A stretch of DNA of 64,000 nucleotides from Siphonodentalium dalli (GCA_032622095.1 CP136064.1:40511912-40575911); one strand, 5' to 3'; counted from the first letter of the stretch, positions 11,722-23,065 are shown. Translations and numbers: made by a program. Notes: generated by a model not told the origin, from the sequence alone.

Positions 11722-12016
11722 CGTATTCTACGTTCAATTATTCAATAACTCACAAAGTACCCTTCCGCCCCTGATTATATGCCAGACCAAATTAATCAGA
11801 CATGAGGCATATGAATAATCTGATATGATTGTACAGCGAAAGTTTCATTGTTCCCCGGCTCAACACTCTCATGTGCCTACCAAGATAAGCAGGGACAAGT
11901 GCCGATCGGACAACAACACCAAACCACACCCCATATAATAGCACCCCACACCATGCAGGAATATTATAAGTGTTACGCTAAAGGCTAATGCGTCATTGTG
12001 TGCCATTTATGTTTTC

Positions 12017-12160
12017 TGGGACGTGGCGACAGCCGACAGGGGGTTCTGGTCCCATCCCCTCAAATTTGGTCAATATATCAACAGCTGGCGAGTTCATGCC
12101 TGACATATCACTTGGAAATTTCAGGCCAAATTAGGTTGAAACTGTTCTTATAGTTCTGAT
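12017..12160. repeat. fragment of the GGGACGTGGC repeat family
   Basis: Phrases GGGACGTGGCGAC, TTTGGTCAATATAT and TTCATGCCTGACAT match the copy near 17980-18120. Divergent and partial. Confidence 0.5.
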
Positions 12161-12464
12161 TTTCCATCTAATATGTATATAGTTGTGAAATGTGTTGTTT
12201 CAGATGAAAAGTTTAATATGTTCCTATACTTGATCCTACATTACAGACCCACTTGTTAGTAAACACACGTTTCGCTTATACGTGAAATTAAACCTGGCTA
12301 TCTGAACATTCTGAAGCTTTCGTCTTTCCACTGTGCGGAACATATACGACGCAGGGTCTCCGTTTGAGGGGAAGGGTCGGGGAGTGTCCACGTGTATACA
12401 TTTGTATTGTACCGTACGCTAATAAAAGCCATGAGGGCCGAAAGCTTCCGATAAAGTGACTGTT

Positions 12465-12977
12465 ATCCCTTTCATGACGGGAGCTTCCTGAATTTTTTTG
12501 GCAAAACCGTGACAATGCATTCTCTTATAAATGCGAGTCGACCATATGTCGCCTCGCATATAAAAGAGAATACATTAGCCTAAAAAAAATTAGATTATTT
12601 TTTATGATTGTTAAAAAAGTAAGAAAAAATGAAAAAAATTATTAAAAATTGTTTAAAAATGTAAGAAAAAATGATAAAAAAAATTGTTAAAGAATGTAAG
12701 AAATAATGATAAACAATGACAAAAATTGTTAAAGAATTTAAGAAAAATTCTAAAAATTTATAAAGAATATAAGGAAAAATGATAAACATTGTTATAGAAT
12801 GTAAGAACAAATTATAACAAATGATAAAAATTATTAAATGTAAGAAAAAATTATAATTTTTTTTATAAAAAAAAATGTTAGGCCAATGCATTCTCTTATA
12901 TATGCGAGGCGGTCATAATGCATTGGCACAGGGTCTTTAATGTTGCGCCAGCGGAGCTCCCTCCATGAAAGGGTTAA
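12465..12977. mobile_element. inverted-repeat element: two palindromes flanking an AT-rich centre
   Basis: The ends CCCTTTCATGACGGGAGC and, at the right, GGAGCTCCCTCCATGAAAGG face each other. Inside each end is a copy of the roughly 70-bp palindrome, at 12512-12579 and (internally shortened) 12882-12926. The centre, 12587-12880, is almost pure A/T, built of degenerate repeats near GTTAAAGAATGTAAGAAAAA. It lies just upstream of Ly6 exon 2. Confidence 0.8.
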
Positions 12978-13069
12978 TATCCTCTTTATGTTACAAGACG
13001 TCCCCAAACTATATGGACATGATAGTTTCAATTCTTATTAATCCTGGCAAAATTATCTTGTTCTTTCAG

Positions 13070-13296
13070 AAGTTAGCAGAAAGCTATCAATCATCAAAAG
13101 CTGCTCAAAGAATGTCTCATGTATACTCCAAAAAGAGGCTTCGTCGTGTGACCTGAGTGTTGAACCTTGGATATGCACCGATTGTTGCGGCACAGACGCA
13201 TGTAACGTCAACGCATGTCCGCAGTCCCAGCATCACATGTGGACAATAATGGCCGCCGCCGCTTTCTCTATTATCTTTTTCGTGTGTTTTAGATGA
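13070..13296 (+). CDS. Ly6/uPAR (LU) domain protein, exon 2: second half of domain and GPI-anchor tail
   Basis: The exon starts after the acceptor TTGTTCTTTCAG with AA, completing a codon begun in exon 1, and ends at TGA 13294-13296. It gives residues 73-147. LU cysteines follow at 84 and 90 (the six-residue step also seen in CD59), then CTDCCGTDACN with Cys111, Cys112, Cys117 and Asn118, the CC-x4-CN signature that closes every LU domain. Cys99 and Cys108 are additional and could form an extra bond in the third loop; Cys122 is a further odd one. Residues 129-147 (MWTIMAAAAFSIIFFVCFR) form a hydrophobic tail typical of GPI attachment signals, with the likely cleavage site a few residues before it, around 118-126. 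The full protein is 147 residues, normal for a single-domain Ly6 protein. No consensus AATAAA was noticed just downstream. Confidence 0.88.
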
Positions 13297-13523
13297 CCTT
13301 TGTTGAATTAGTATAAATAATTACTTAGAGTTGGTAATATATCATTATATATTTGGGTCGGGATCTGTGGCATCAAAAATATCGAAATACTTTGAACCAC
13401 TTCGAAACTTTAATCTATTTTTAGTAACGTTTAAGTAACGTTACATGCAGATGGTTACAGATGGTTACACAGTTCCCTGAACTTTCTGTATATATTTCGT
13501 GGTATAAATATAGTGGAGTTACC
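13297..13523. other. 3' flank of the Ly6-like gene
   Basis: Presumed 3' UTR and flank. A short tandem of GATGGTTACA lies near 13450-13468. A poly(A) site could not be placed with confidence. Confidence 0.35.
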
Positions 13524-13842
13524 GTGGCTGGTTTAGGACATGGTAGAAAAAAGCTCGCACGTTCGAACGTGCGAGCCCTTGCGTTCGAGCGTGCGAGCCC
13601 TTACGTTCGAACGTGCGAGCCCTTACGTTCGAACGTGCGAGCTCTTGCGTTCGAACGTGCGAGCTCTTGCGTTCGAACGTGCGAGCCGTTACGTTCGAAT
13701 GTGCGAGCTCTTGCGTTCGAACGTGCGACTCCTTACGTTCGAACGTGCGAGCTCTTGCGTTCGAACGTGCGGGCTCGCGTGCAAGAGTCCGCACGTTCGA
13801 ACGTAAGGGCTTGCTTTTTTTACCATGTCCTAAACCAGCCAC
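13524..13842. mobile_element. foldback element filled with CpG-rich 22-bp tandem repeats
   Basis: Near-perfect inverted ends, GTGGCTGGTTTAGGACATGG and its complement (13524 and 13842), enclose about ten copies of a 22-bp unit, CGTTCGAACGTGCGAGCCCT plus two bases. Each unit holds the palindrome CGTTCGAACG and about four CpG sites, in strong contrast to the AT-rich surroundings. All the long frames here arise from the stop-free repeat. They are low-complexity and I do not call them genes. Confidence 0.88.
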
Positions 13843-13856
13843 CGTATGGAGTCGTT

Positions 13857-14930
13857 TAGCGCACAGTAGCGGAAGAATCGTTCACTTCCGGATTAAAGAA
13901 CCAAACTTCGCACATGTATTGTCCACTATACCTGTGATCATAACCCATCTGGTTCCAGCTTTCGGTTAAGTGGAACCCGTTAAATTCAAGATGGCACCCA
14001 ACGTGGCCGCCGTTTTTCAGACTGGTCACTAAGTCAGATTGATGCAAATTATAGTGAGAATATTTTGTCATATGTATACAAATGTATATATTTTTGTGAA
14101 GCTAAGATACAATTGCACCTTTATAGCTTAAAATTGGAACTCACTGTCCATGATGGCCGCCAAAATGGCAGCCAGAAGTGACAAATTTGACGTTCTTTCA
14201 CTAATATCTTTAAGATCAGTTTCTGCTGTTTGGTACGGGTTGAGAATTGTGACTTTATGTTGTATTGTTCATGTTAACTGACCATTGGAGCAATGAAATA
14301 TGACATTCATGGGAACACTTCCCATTCTGATCCCTTCAAAAATTCGATTTTACCGAACGTGGTATAAAATTTCACCAAAAATCACCATTGGGAGTTCTAG
14401 TCATATTTCATCGAGAAATGGGCAAAACTGTGCTTTCTCATGCATATTCCAACTCGACCATTAGTACCAAAATTGTCACTTTGGCTCAAAATGGCGGCCA
14501 AAAAGTGGAAAATGGTAAATAATGCCCAAGCTTGCCCTGAAACCGCATACAAGTTATGGTTGATTGCCAAAATTGACTATTCTATCTTATATGCATTAAA
14601 TACTAACATTTCTGACGCACCTAAAAAAATTGATTTTTCACATATATCCAAAAGATTATTCTCTGCTGGTCCGAAAAGGTAGCAAATTGTGACTCACTTG
14701 GTTATTAAACATGTTACTTAATCAAGTTAAAACTAATTGTTCTATTCTGCTAGTCCCAGTACCTTATGAGGCATCATGCATGACACATTCATTTTAAAGG
14801 ATTCAGTATAGAATTTTGCCAAAAAACTTCTTTTCGAATTCTGGTCATGTTTCTGAACGGAAATTGGCAGAACTTCGAAACGGAGTTGAGCGGAACCATT
14901 TTATGTGGCTGCACTCGCAAATTAGCGTCA
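13857..14930. other. unassigned stretch
   Basis: No gene recognised. Several ATGGCGGCC- or ATGGCCGCC-like words occur (near 13999, 14153 and 14491), as in an old degenerate repeat, but I could not define a unit. Confidence 0.4.
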
Positions 14931-14939
14931 AAATTTATC

Positions 14940-15240
14940 AACATTGATCAAATTTACATGGTGTATGTAAAATGGTAGACAGGGAGTGACTTTGTGACCA
15001 TATATTGGTGAGGTGTATAGGTAAACATGAAATATAATCACGAATTGTGTGAATAGTTATACAAGGAGTGGCTATATGGTCATGGATGTGGTATTCATGG
15101 TGAGATGCAGGTATACATGCACGGAGTGCTAATGTGTGAGGTAAATAGGTAGGCATATACATGTACATGGATTGGTTGTATGGTCATTGAAGTGGTGTAT
15201 GGGTATAACAAGAGTAGCTACATGGCCATCTGCATGCATG
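14940..15240. repeat. possible degenerate tandem repeat
   Basis: Variants of GGAGTGGCTATATGGTCATG and GGTGTATAGGTAAACATG recur at irregular spacing. Strongly diverged, so low confidence. Confidence 0.35.
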
Positions 15241-16113
15241 TGTCTTGTTTATGATTATGTACTTTTGGCGTCCATTATGGTGGCCATTTTGGATTAGGCA
15301 TATTGGATGTTTATACAAAGGCGGACATCCATGGTATCGCTACGACATGCCACAGTGTCGATATATCCTTTAATGTAGCCATCAAATTTTATACAAAACA
15401 GATATCCCTAAATCTCTAATTTTCAAAATGTCAAGGTCAATTTGAAGGTCAAGCGCTGGATTCCGAGTTTTTTTTCTTTTTGGGTAGCTTCGGAGGCCGT
15501 GTGGCCGTACGCATTTCTGCATCTTTCTTTTTTAGAACTAACCGCCGGGTTTAAAGCCACGTTGTTTGTTTGAGCTCGAATATACACCTAATAATTATTC
15601 GCGTTTGATCTTTCTCTGTATCGATAAATACATTTTTTTAAATCGTATCCCGAGCAAATATTGCGAGCTTTGTATTCAATTATGGAATCGGACCCTGAAT
15701 AACGCGCTGCTGCCCGGGAAAGGTATATCGCTTATCTTAACATGAAACTATACTATTTCACGCGCAGCTTTCTCTTTATGTTAATCATCAAAATTAGGTA
15801 GTATACACAGAACGTTTCAGAGCGAAGGCAGCTCTAGATTTACTTCCCATTAATCTACATAATATTGGTAAGATATATAGACAACACTGGTAGAGATTGG
15901 GTCTACATGGGACAATTTGTACGCGACTACTGATTGAAACAATTCCAACCGACAGAAACGAACGGAAAAAATATAAGAAACAAAACAAATATATTTTCAG
16001 CCCTATATCGAAGAATTTGTTTGGAAATCTTCCGCGTATGTATGTGTTGAGATACCTCTTACCCGAGTGTGTAATTTTGCATGGGATTCGAATGCGAGCC
16101 ATGTCCGTTTAAT
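15241..16113. other. unassigned stretch
   Basis: No recognisable gene. Short frames at 15794-16112 on both strands lack any domain. Confidence 0.4.
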
Positions 16114-16215
16114 TTAAAGATGCAATATCCGAATTAACGCTCCCAAATTACTATTTCTTTGGCTTCGGGGGTAAAAAATATTTGATTCGAGTCGAGGAAC
16201 CCACCCATCAAAGCT
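16114..16215. repeat. partial TTAA-flanked inverted-repeat element
   Basis: TTAA, AGATGCAATATCCGAATTAA, CGCTCCC and an inner block TTTCTTTGGCTTCGGGGGTA match one arm of the palindromic element at 40019-40412. Confidence 0.75.
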
Positions 16216-16984
16216 CAAAATTAAAGAAACCTATTATCTGGACAGTTCGTATAAGACAACTTGCACCCCTTAAAGGTTAAATTGTATGCTTTCGGTGGTC
16301 TGAAACTGACAGACCAAACAACCCAATTTGTATGTAATGCTAACTGAAACTATATAAAACGTGTCTAGGAAGAGATATATATAGACCATATTTAACTGAC
16401 ATGCATATTAAAAACCCAGCACACAGAACAGCGTGTATAAGAGTCAATTTTTTCCCATTAGATTTGCATAGTATATATAGCATCCAAATGTGATTCTCAA
16501 ACGCTTCCACACATAACACGTTTAAATCAAAGTCTTTTCTATGACCAAGCTTTCTGTGTTGTAGAGAAATGTCTTCCGAGATGATTCGTATTGACATAAA
16601 GTATAGCAAAGTCTGTTCTCATATCTACGCGAAAAATGAATTTGTTCAGGAATTCTGCCTGGAAAAACTGGGCAGATTATAGCTTAATTGAAAAGTTAAA
16701 TGAATGGTAAATAGCATTTTGAGAATGGAAGATAGCCATCATGTGCACAAAACGGTCGATAGCGAAGAACAGCACCAATATCAGTTATAAGACCAAGTAT
16801 ATACAACGTGGTAATTTAAGACGATATAAACACCATAATTATTCACTGGGAAATTTGGCGGCGATATCAAATATACCCATTTGAAGCCATAAATACCGCA
16901 ATTCACACGAAATTCAACACCTTATTCCGGCCATAAATAACACAAGAACGTTTTCTAAATAATCCAGACCGTAAGCTTTCACAG
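16216..16984. other. unassigned stretch
   Basis: No gene or clear repeat recognised. Confidence 0.35.
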
Positions 16985-17120
16985 GTGGAGACAAGAAAAC
17001 CATAGTCAGAAATGGTAACGCCACCAAGATTATAGTATTACATATAAATAGAAATTATAAAAAATACATAAAATATTTTGATAACAATTGCGTTTAAACA
17101 AGTAATCCTTCAAATTATTA
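16985..17120 (+). repeat. partial copy of the composite LINE-associated repeat
   Basis: AGAAAACCATAGTCAGAAAT and the following ATAAATA-rich block match the starts at 903, 32206, 37951 and 59149. It ends after a version of AGTAATCCTTCAAATTATTA. Confidence 0.75.
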
Positions 17121-17399
17121 CTAACAAAGCAAGTAAATGACTGTGGGGTCACTCAACAGATTATAAAGACTTGGACTTAGTATACTGTAAATACTGGGAC
17201 TGTATATTTTTTAATTTTAGTCTAAAATTTAAATGAAATAATTAAAAGATAAAATTTAGCAAGTAGTAAAAGTTAATTTTATCATTTAATTTTTTTTTTT
17301 GGTTAAATAAAGGAATAATTTAAATGTAAAATTTGGTTTAAAAAAAAATGATTGACCGTGGCTCTTCCAATAATTGCGCGACTGACCTGGTCAATTGTT

Positions 17400-17485
17400 C
17401 TTAAGAAGTTGTTTTGAGAATTACTATGGAGGGACATAGTTATGGCTGTGGCTTCGCGAGTAATTGACTTGGTGACGTGATGTTA
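17400..17485. repeat. direct repeat flanking the 1.8-kb element, left copy
   Basis: A block near GTTGTTTTGAGAATTACTAT and GGAGGGACATAG resembles a block at 19368-19436 beyond the right end of the element at 17491-19308. One copy may be part of a larger repeat split by that insertion. Confidence 0.5.
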
Positions 17486-17979
17486 ACAATCTGGGCCCTG
17501 TTTCATGAAAGCAACTTATGACATAGTTGGGACTTAAGATGGTCATAAGTTCAAATTTCAGTCATAAGTGCGTTTCACGAACAAGGTCTTAATTTAAGAT
17601 GGTCTTAACTTTGGTCTTAACTTTAAGACTGCTGTGAGGTGTCATAAGATAATCTTAAAGTTAAGACCAACGTGATAATTGGCATATCGATCACAAGTAT
17701 GGCGGCCTATGTTATTTTGCAAATTACGGAGATATATGTACATTGTCTGGGTGGGCAATTCGTCGTCTGGTATACAGGATCGTGGCTACAGAGTGAGAAG
17801 GGGTGTTCGCCTCGAAATGTCCAACTACACCCCCTTAAACAACACCAAATTATCTTTGGGTTTAAACATTCCAACTGGTACCTCAAACTTTCCAAAACCA
17901 AAGTTTGGAGAGGGCACCCCCACCGTATCCCATTAGGGTTAGTTTGGTAAAAACAATTCAGAGCACAGGTTTATCATCA

Positions 17980-18270
17980 GGGACGTGGCGAATGGGGTTT
18001 GTGTGTTGTCTACCCCCCCCCCCCCACACACACTTTGGTCAATATATTTAGCAATTGGAAATTTCATGCCTGACAAGGTTAACAATTTCGAACTGTTGGA
18101 ATATTTGAGATACCAATTGGAAAGTTTAAATCCAACGGGTGGGGTGGACATGGCATTTCGCGAACATGGAAGTTTGGCCCGCTTCAATTAAGGGGCGGGT
18201 GCAGTTGGAAATTGTACGATATACCCCCCCCCCCCACACACAGAGACCAACTAGCCACCCCCGAGCCTCG
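17980..18270. repeat. GGGACGTGGC / poly-C repeat copy nested in the 1.8-kb element
   Basis: GGGACGTGGCGAATGGGG, two long C-runs (18012-18025 and 18223-18235) each followed by CACACA, and AATTGGAAATTTCATGCCTG match related fragments at 12017, 35856 and 58775. Confidence 0.65.
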
Positions 18271-18619
18271 TCGAATGTAGGATATAGTCAATTATCAGCT
18301 GTGTATGTGACCTATAGATAATATATATTATAAAATTGTATTACCCACGAATTAAACTTTTGATAAGAATTATGGCCTAGCTCAAAGCTCACAATCTCCT
18401 CTATGTTATCCCATATGTGTGTGTGGAGATGGGGTAAAATGAGATCAATTAATGTATTGATTCTTTCCTCTTTCCAAATTTCCGTCGGCTGTTTACAAAG
18501 CAGATATGTCACATAGGAAAGGTAACACAAACGCTCTTTATAAAAATATGTTTTAGAATAGTGACAATTTTCTATAGAGAATATTATTTTTATTGAGTTT
18601 ATGCCCACGCCCATATGTC

Positions 18620-19200
18620 GTGATTTTCAAGGCTGTCCAAATTTTTGTCATGTTATTTTTTTTTGCAGGGGTGGGATGACCGTTGTACAGCATACTGTAT
18701 ATATGATATACAAACCCGTAATGATGACACCCCTTAATAAATCGCAGCCTGATCACTGCTCTCAGTGGATTAACTCGGCGTGAATCCATGGTCGCAGTCA
18801 TGCATCGATCCATATAATTATATTGTCTTATTTCTGACACCGACACTCGTCAGTAAACGCAACGCTCGTCATTTTAAGAGCCTGCGATGTACTCATGTTC
18901 GAATTCACATCGTGGAACTCATACAAGTCTAAGATCCATATGCGAATATAATGCCACTGACTATAGACACTAAGATACATGCGCTGATTCGCCCACCTCA
19001 CCACAGTCGCTATCCAGCATCCCTGTCACACAATAATGTCAACTCGGACTCGGTTCTTTCTCGATAACCTCTCAATGCCGTACATAAAGATTGCACAAGC
19101 CCACATTTTTTTGTTCCGGACTGTAGAAAATGGTCGATAACCAGTCTAAATGAGCGGGAACTTAACTTACTACTTAAGTAGGACTTAATCTTGTTTTGTG
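18620..19200. other. interior of the 1.8-kb element without recognised gene
   Basis: No domain seen on either strand. Confidence 0.35.
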
Positions 19201-19367
19201 AAACGCGTTCTTGAAACGGAAAAGTTACATCATAAGATCCACCTTAGATCTTAGATTAAGTCCATCTTAAGATAATCTTATGACCTTGCTTCATGAAACA
19301 GGCCCCAGAACTCCAGTAAACCAAGGACGCTCCATACCAAATATAAGGTAAATAAATAATTCTTTAT

Positions 19368-19436
19368 AAGTTGTTTTAATATTTACTATGGAGGGAAAGA
19401 ATTGTGGTGCTGGCTTCGCAACTATTTGACCCCATT
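19368..19436. repeat. direct repeat flanking the 1.8-kb element, right copy
   Basis: AAGTTGTTTTAATATTTACT and ATGGAGGGAAAGAATTGTGG parallel the block at 17400-17485. Confidence 0.5.
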
Positions 19437-19775
19437 GTAACAAATATAAATATTAGTCACTCAGGCAATAGATGTATCTATTCTGTATATTAAGTTATTG
19501 GGTCTTACGTGTCTTGAGATGTCTAAATATGTTTTGATGGACAGATCGCGCAAGCGCAAGGGACCCCGCCAATCTTATTTGTTGTGCTTCGAATTGTTGA
19601 CTTATTAAATATGCACATATACTTAAGAAACAGTCGTGTGCGAAGTGCGCTCCCGTAGGTCGGTTTTTGGATGCCAGTTAATGAAAATATCATTGAAATA
19701 ATCGGTTTCCCCCCAATAAACATCCATATATTCAATATACATGTTTTTGGAGCAGAATTAGGTAGACCATATTGA

Positions 19776-20197
19776 ACGCCATAATTCTGCTGTGGTTAAG
19801 TGGTCAATTACTTTGGACATTACTGTATGTAGATGGAGTTATCATTAGACCTCACATCCTTATATGGGATACAGTAATGCCCAAAGTAATTGACCACTTA
19901 ACCACAGCAGAATTATGGGTAATTTTTCAGGATTTAAAATCCGGAAAAATTACCCACAATCTGCTGTGCTTAAGTGGTCAATTACTTTGGACATTACTGT
20001 ATGTGGATGGAGTTATCATTAGACCTCACATCCTTATATGGGCTACAGTAATGCCTAAAGTAATTGACCAATTAACCACAGCAGAATTAAGGGTAATTTT
20101 TCAGGATTTAAAATCTTGAAAAATTACCCATAATTCTGCTGTGGTTAAGTGATCAATTACTTTGGACATTACTGTATGTAGATGGAGTTAAACCTCA
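19776..20197. repeat. tandem array of self-complementary 174-bp units, about 2.4 copies
   Basis: CTGCTGTGGTTAAGTGGTCA-like starts recur at 19787, 19961 and 20136. Each unit is itself an inverted repeat: CTGCTGTGGTTAAG...CAATTACTTTGG pairs with CCAAAGTAATTGACCACTTA. A second small palindrome is centred on the TTTAAAATC tract between units. Because 174 is a multiple of three, a repetitive frame stays open across it; no function is implied. Confidence 0.88.
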
Positions 20198-20489
20198 CAT
20201 CAGTTTGTTGGGGATTTGGACCTTGACTTGGGACCTTTTTTTTTTAACGCAACAAATGCGAGTACACCTTATACACAAATTTCTGATGTAGCCAGAGTTT
20301 TTATTGGATAATATTAGTTTGAAGCCTGCTTACATTTCAATATGTTGTCAGTTTTGTATTCTCTGCAGCAGCTAGAACTCGGCGCGTTGAAGCAAAAGTT
20401 ATAAAAGAAAAATGTGTACGTAACGAGACTATAATACAAATGAAAAAATAAATTGAGGGAGGGGTGGGCATTACAGGGAACTAAGGGTT

Positions 20490-21265
20490 GAACCGATATA
20501 AATCTGTAGAGCGATAACGACCAATGTTGACATATTATGCATCTCAACTCTACTGTTGCAACAAGGTTATAAAATAGGGGGGGGGGGTGTCAGAATTTTA
20601 GTCATCTCTATATAGTGCCAGAATAGTAATTTATGGACTTCTATAGTGGTACAATACAAATTAGAATCAAATGATAAAAAATATGTATGTAACACAACTA
20701 TACCGATGAAAGTAAAAATAATAATTTAGGCCGGGATAAGATGTTGGTTTGGTTATATGGACTCGGAGAAAAAGGGGTTCGTACCGATGAACTGACATAA
20801 ATTAGTGGAGCGATGTTGCCATGTAATGCATCGCGACTGTACTAAAGCAGCAATGATATAAAATTGGGGGGGGCCCGGGGGGGGTCGGAAATTATCTCTA
20901 TCTCTATAGATGGCACCAGAATTATATAGAAAGGAATAGCAATTGATATACGTATACGGTATACTATAGTAATACCATAGACATATAAGTACAAGTATCA
21001 CTCAATAAAATATTTCGTAACGTGACTATAGCGATGAAAAAAATAAATAAATTGGACTGGGATTAGAGATTGGGTTGGTTATATGTGGATAATTGGATAT
21101 GGAATTCATACCGATGAAATGATACAAATTAGTGGAGCGATAAAGACCAATGTTGACACTTAGTCAGGCTACGCGGGGGAAATAGGGGTTGATACGATAG
21201 ACCGAAATAAATTTGTCGAGTGATAATGACCAATGTTGACGTATAAAGTAACGCGACTGTACTGT
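20490..21265. repeat. degenerate satellite, about four diverged copies
   Basis: Variants of ACCGATATAAATCTGTAGAG followed by CGATAACGACCAATGTTGAC occur near 20493, 20781, 21108 and 21203. Most continue with a CGCGACTGTACT-like phrase and G-runs (20577-20587, 20865-20883). Confidence 0.6.
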
Positions 21266-21954
21266 TGCACAATTATCATGTAGAACCAGTCAAATATGGA
21301 CTCTGGTGCCAATATGGAACAGCTCAGAAAACATTTGAAGGGCCCTAAAATTTATGGGATCTGCCATACAAATCGATTTATGTTGATAAATCTCTTATTT
21401 TTCAAAATTTTAAGCTGAGACTTGGTGTGTTTGAGTGGGATACGTATATATTCCTAAAATGATAGGATACAGCACATAATTATGTTTTAGGTGGAAGAAA
21501 TGAATTTTTTTCGATGATAAAATTTAACAATAAGTTAAATTTTAATAACATGGGATTTGCAAATAAAATCGATTTATGTTGACAAAACTGTCATTTTTCA
21601 AAATTTTGAGTTGAGAATTCGTGTGTCTGTGTGTAATACTTATATATTCTTAAAATGACAGAGCCCAGCGCGTAATTATCTTTTAGATGGAAGAAATTGA
21701 ATTTGTTTTCGATAACCATCTACGGCCGTACTACGGCCGGGTTTATCGAGTACGCTATTTTATAAACAAACTTTTGTCAATAGCCGTTTTGGTCAAACTA
21801 AACCTCTTTCGACCGGGAAAGCAGATCCGAATAGTAGCTAAGATGTATTTAGATAGAATTATCAAAAGAATTTGACCGATTAGGGTGCATTTTAAAAGAA
21901 TCGAGTGGAGAAATCTTGGTGACATTTTCATAAAACACGCCGATAATTCCAAAG
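21266..21954. other. unassigned stretch with a weak duplication
   Basis: Two related blocks of about 185 bp (near 21370-21510 and 21555-21710) share TCGATTTATGTTGA, TTTTTCAAAATTTT and GTGGAAGAAATGAATTT-like words. No gene recognised. Confidence 0.45.
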
Positions 21955-22603
21955 ATAAAAGATGGCGGTTACTACAAAAAAAACAGAGATGCGCACTCCA
22001 ATTAAAATTACCCATAATTCAGTTCACTACACCAGGGGCTCCCAACAGGTTATACAATATTTTCAGGCTATCAGATTATTTATATTTTCGACTTTAAGTT
22101 TACAATTTGAGCCTGTCCTCACTCTATCGATACGATTTATCATAAACATATTATACACCAGTGGCGTTAACTTTACAACTTCGGCATCTACGTGATTATA
22201 TCGGTACGATTCAGTAAGGTACAAACAATCTCCATAAAATACCCACAATTCAGTTCACTACATGCAGGGGCTCCCAATAGGTTATTCCCATTTATTATGG
22301 GCTCCCAATAGGTTATACAATATTTTCAGGCTATCAGATTATTTATATTTTCAACAAGATATTATTACACCGGTGACTTTAAGTTTACAATTTGAGCCTG
22401 TCCTGACTCTATCGATAGGATTTATCATATTTTCATAAACGTATTATACACCGCTGGCGTTAACTTTACAATTTCGGCATCTACGTGATTATATCGGTAC
22501 GATTGAGTAAGGTACAAACAATCTCCAAGAATACATTCGCCCTGTACTCCATGCGATATAAAAAAACCAAATGCTAGAAACACCACACTAGGTGGCGTAA
22601 TAA
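21955..22603. repeat. 649-bp duplicated segment, copy A
   Basis: The segment matches 61695-62343 in the same orientation with constant offset 39740 and about eight substitutions seen by eye (near 99% identity). Within it, a block of roughly 270 bp is repeated in tandem (GTTCACTACACCAGGGGCTC and GTTCACTACATGCAGGGGCT starts; CTACGTGATTATATCGGTAC in both). The end CACTAGGTGGCGTAATAA also occurs at 60692-60710. Confidence 0.92.
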
Positions 22604-23065
22604 AAAGTTATCAACAATGCATCTTTCACTCTATATGTCACAACTCTGCAAAACACTAATGGACGAAACCAGTAATGTTCTATATGTGGACATCCTTTCG
22701 CCCATGCTGGTTACTGAGATAGAGACCTCCAATGTTGTTCCGGATTGACTGACGGATAGACGAACCGAACCGACGGACGGACGGACGGAACTCATTCCTA
22801 TATATCCCAACCAAACGTCGTTTGTGGGGCATATAAGTTCTCATGGTTAGAGTGCATGCACGTGGAGAGCAGCTCATCTGACGTCATAACAAGTAGGCCT
22901 GCTGCATGGAAGTTTGTGCTCATGATCTGAAGATGACTTTGCCAAGCATGAATTCAATGTTTCCGAGCAATCCAGACAACATATTATACTGCATGCAAGC
23001 TTGGGGGTACTGCCAAAAATAAACGATGTGAGTTCAATAACTGAACTGAACTGAATTGTAGGGTA
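22604..23065. other. unassigned stretch with a short GACG simple repeat
   Basis: A CGGACGGACGGACGGA tract lies at about 22774-22789. A CTGAACTGAACTGAA tract lies near 23042. Otherwise nothing is recognised. Confidence 0.45.

Larger units (their letters stand above)
3527..13069 (+). other. phase-1 intron of the Ly6-like gene, about 9.5 kb
   Basis: The donor is GTACGT at 3527 and the acceptor TTGTTCTTTCAG ends at 13069. Joining the flanks restores one codon (G + AA) and leaves 18 residues between LU cysteines 5 and 6, a normal length, so no further exon is needed. The intron is a sink for mobile DNA: a LINE fragment on the opposite strand, foldback elements, an 82-bp minisatellite, a degenerate satellite and a palindrome-flanked AT-rich element. 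No other exon was recognised. Confidence 0.78.
17491..19308. mobile_element. 1.8-kb non-autonomous DNA-transposon-like element
   Basis: Ends CTGGGCCCTGTTTCATGAA and TTCATGAAACAGGCCCCAG are inverted. The arms continue for over 150 bp with many short words of the type TTAAGATGGTCTTAAC and ATCTTAAGATAATCTTATGA that fold on each other. No transposase was found, and the interior carries a nested poly-C fragment (17980-18270). The superfamily cannot be assigned from the ends alone. Confidence 0.75.

Noticed and set aside
13461-13969. Long, repetitive frames on both strands with arginine/serine/glutamate-rich repeats
   Set aside because: They are translations of the 22-bp TTCGAA repeat, which lacks stops in several frames; no start context, domain or conservation supports coding.
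19772-20119. 115-codon repetitive frame
   Set aside because: Explained by the 174-bp palindromic tandem repeat, whose length is a multiple of three.
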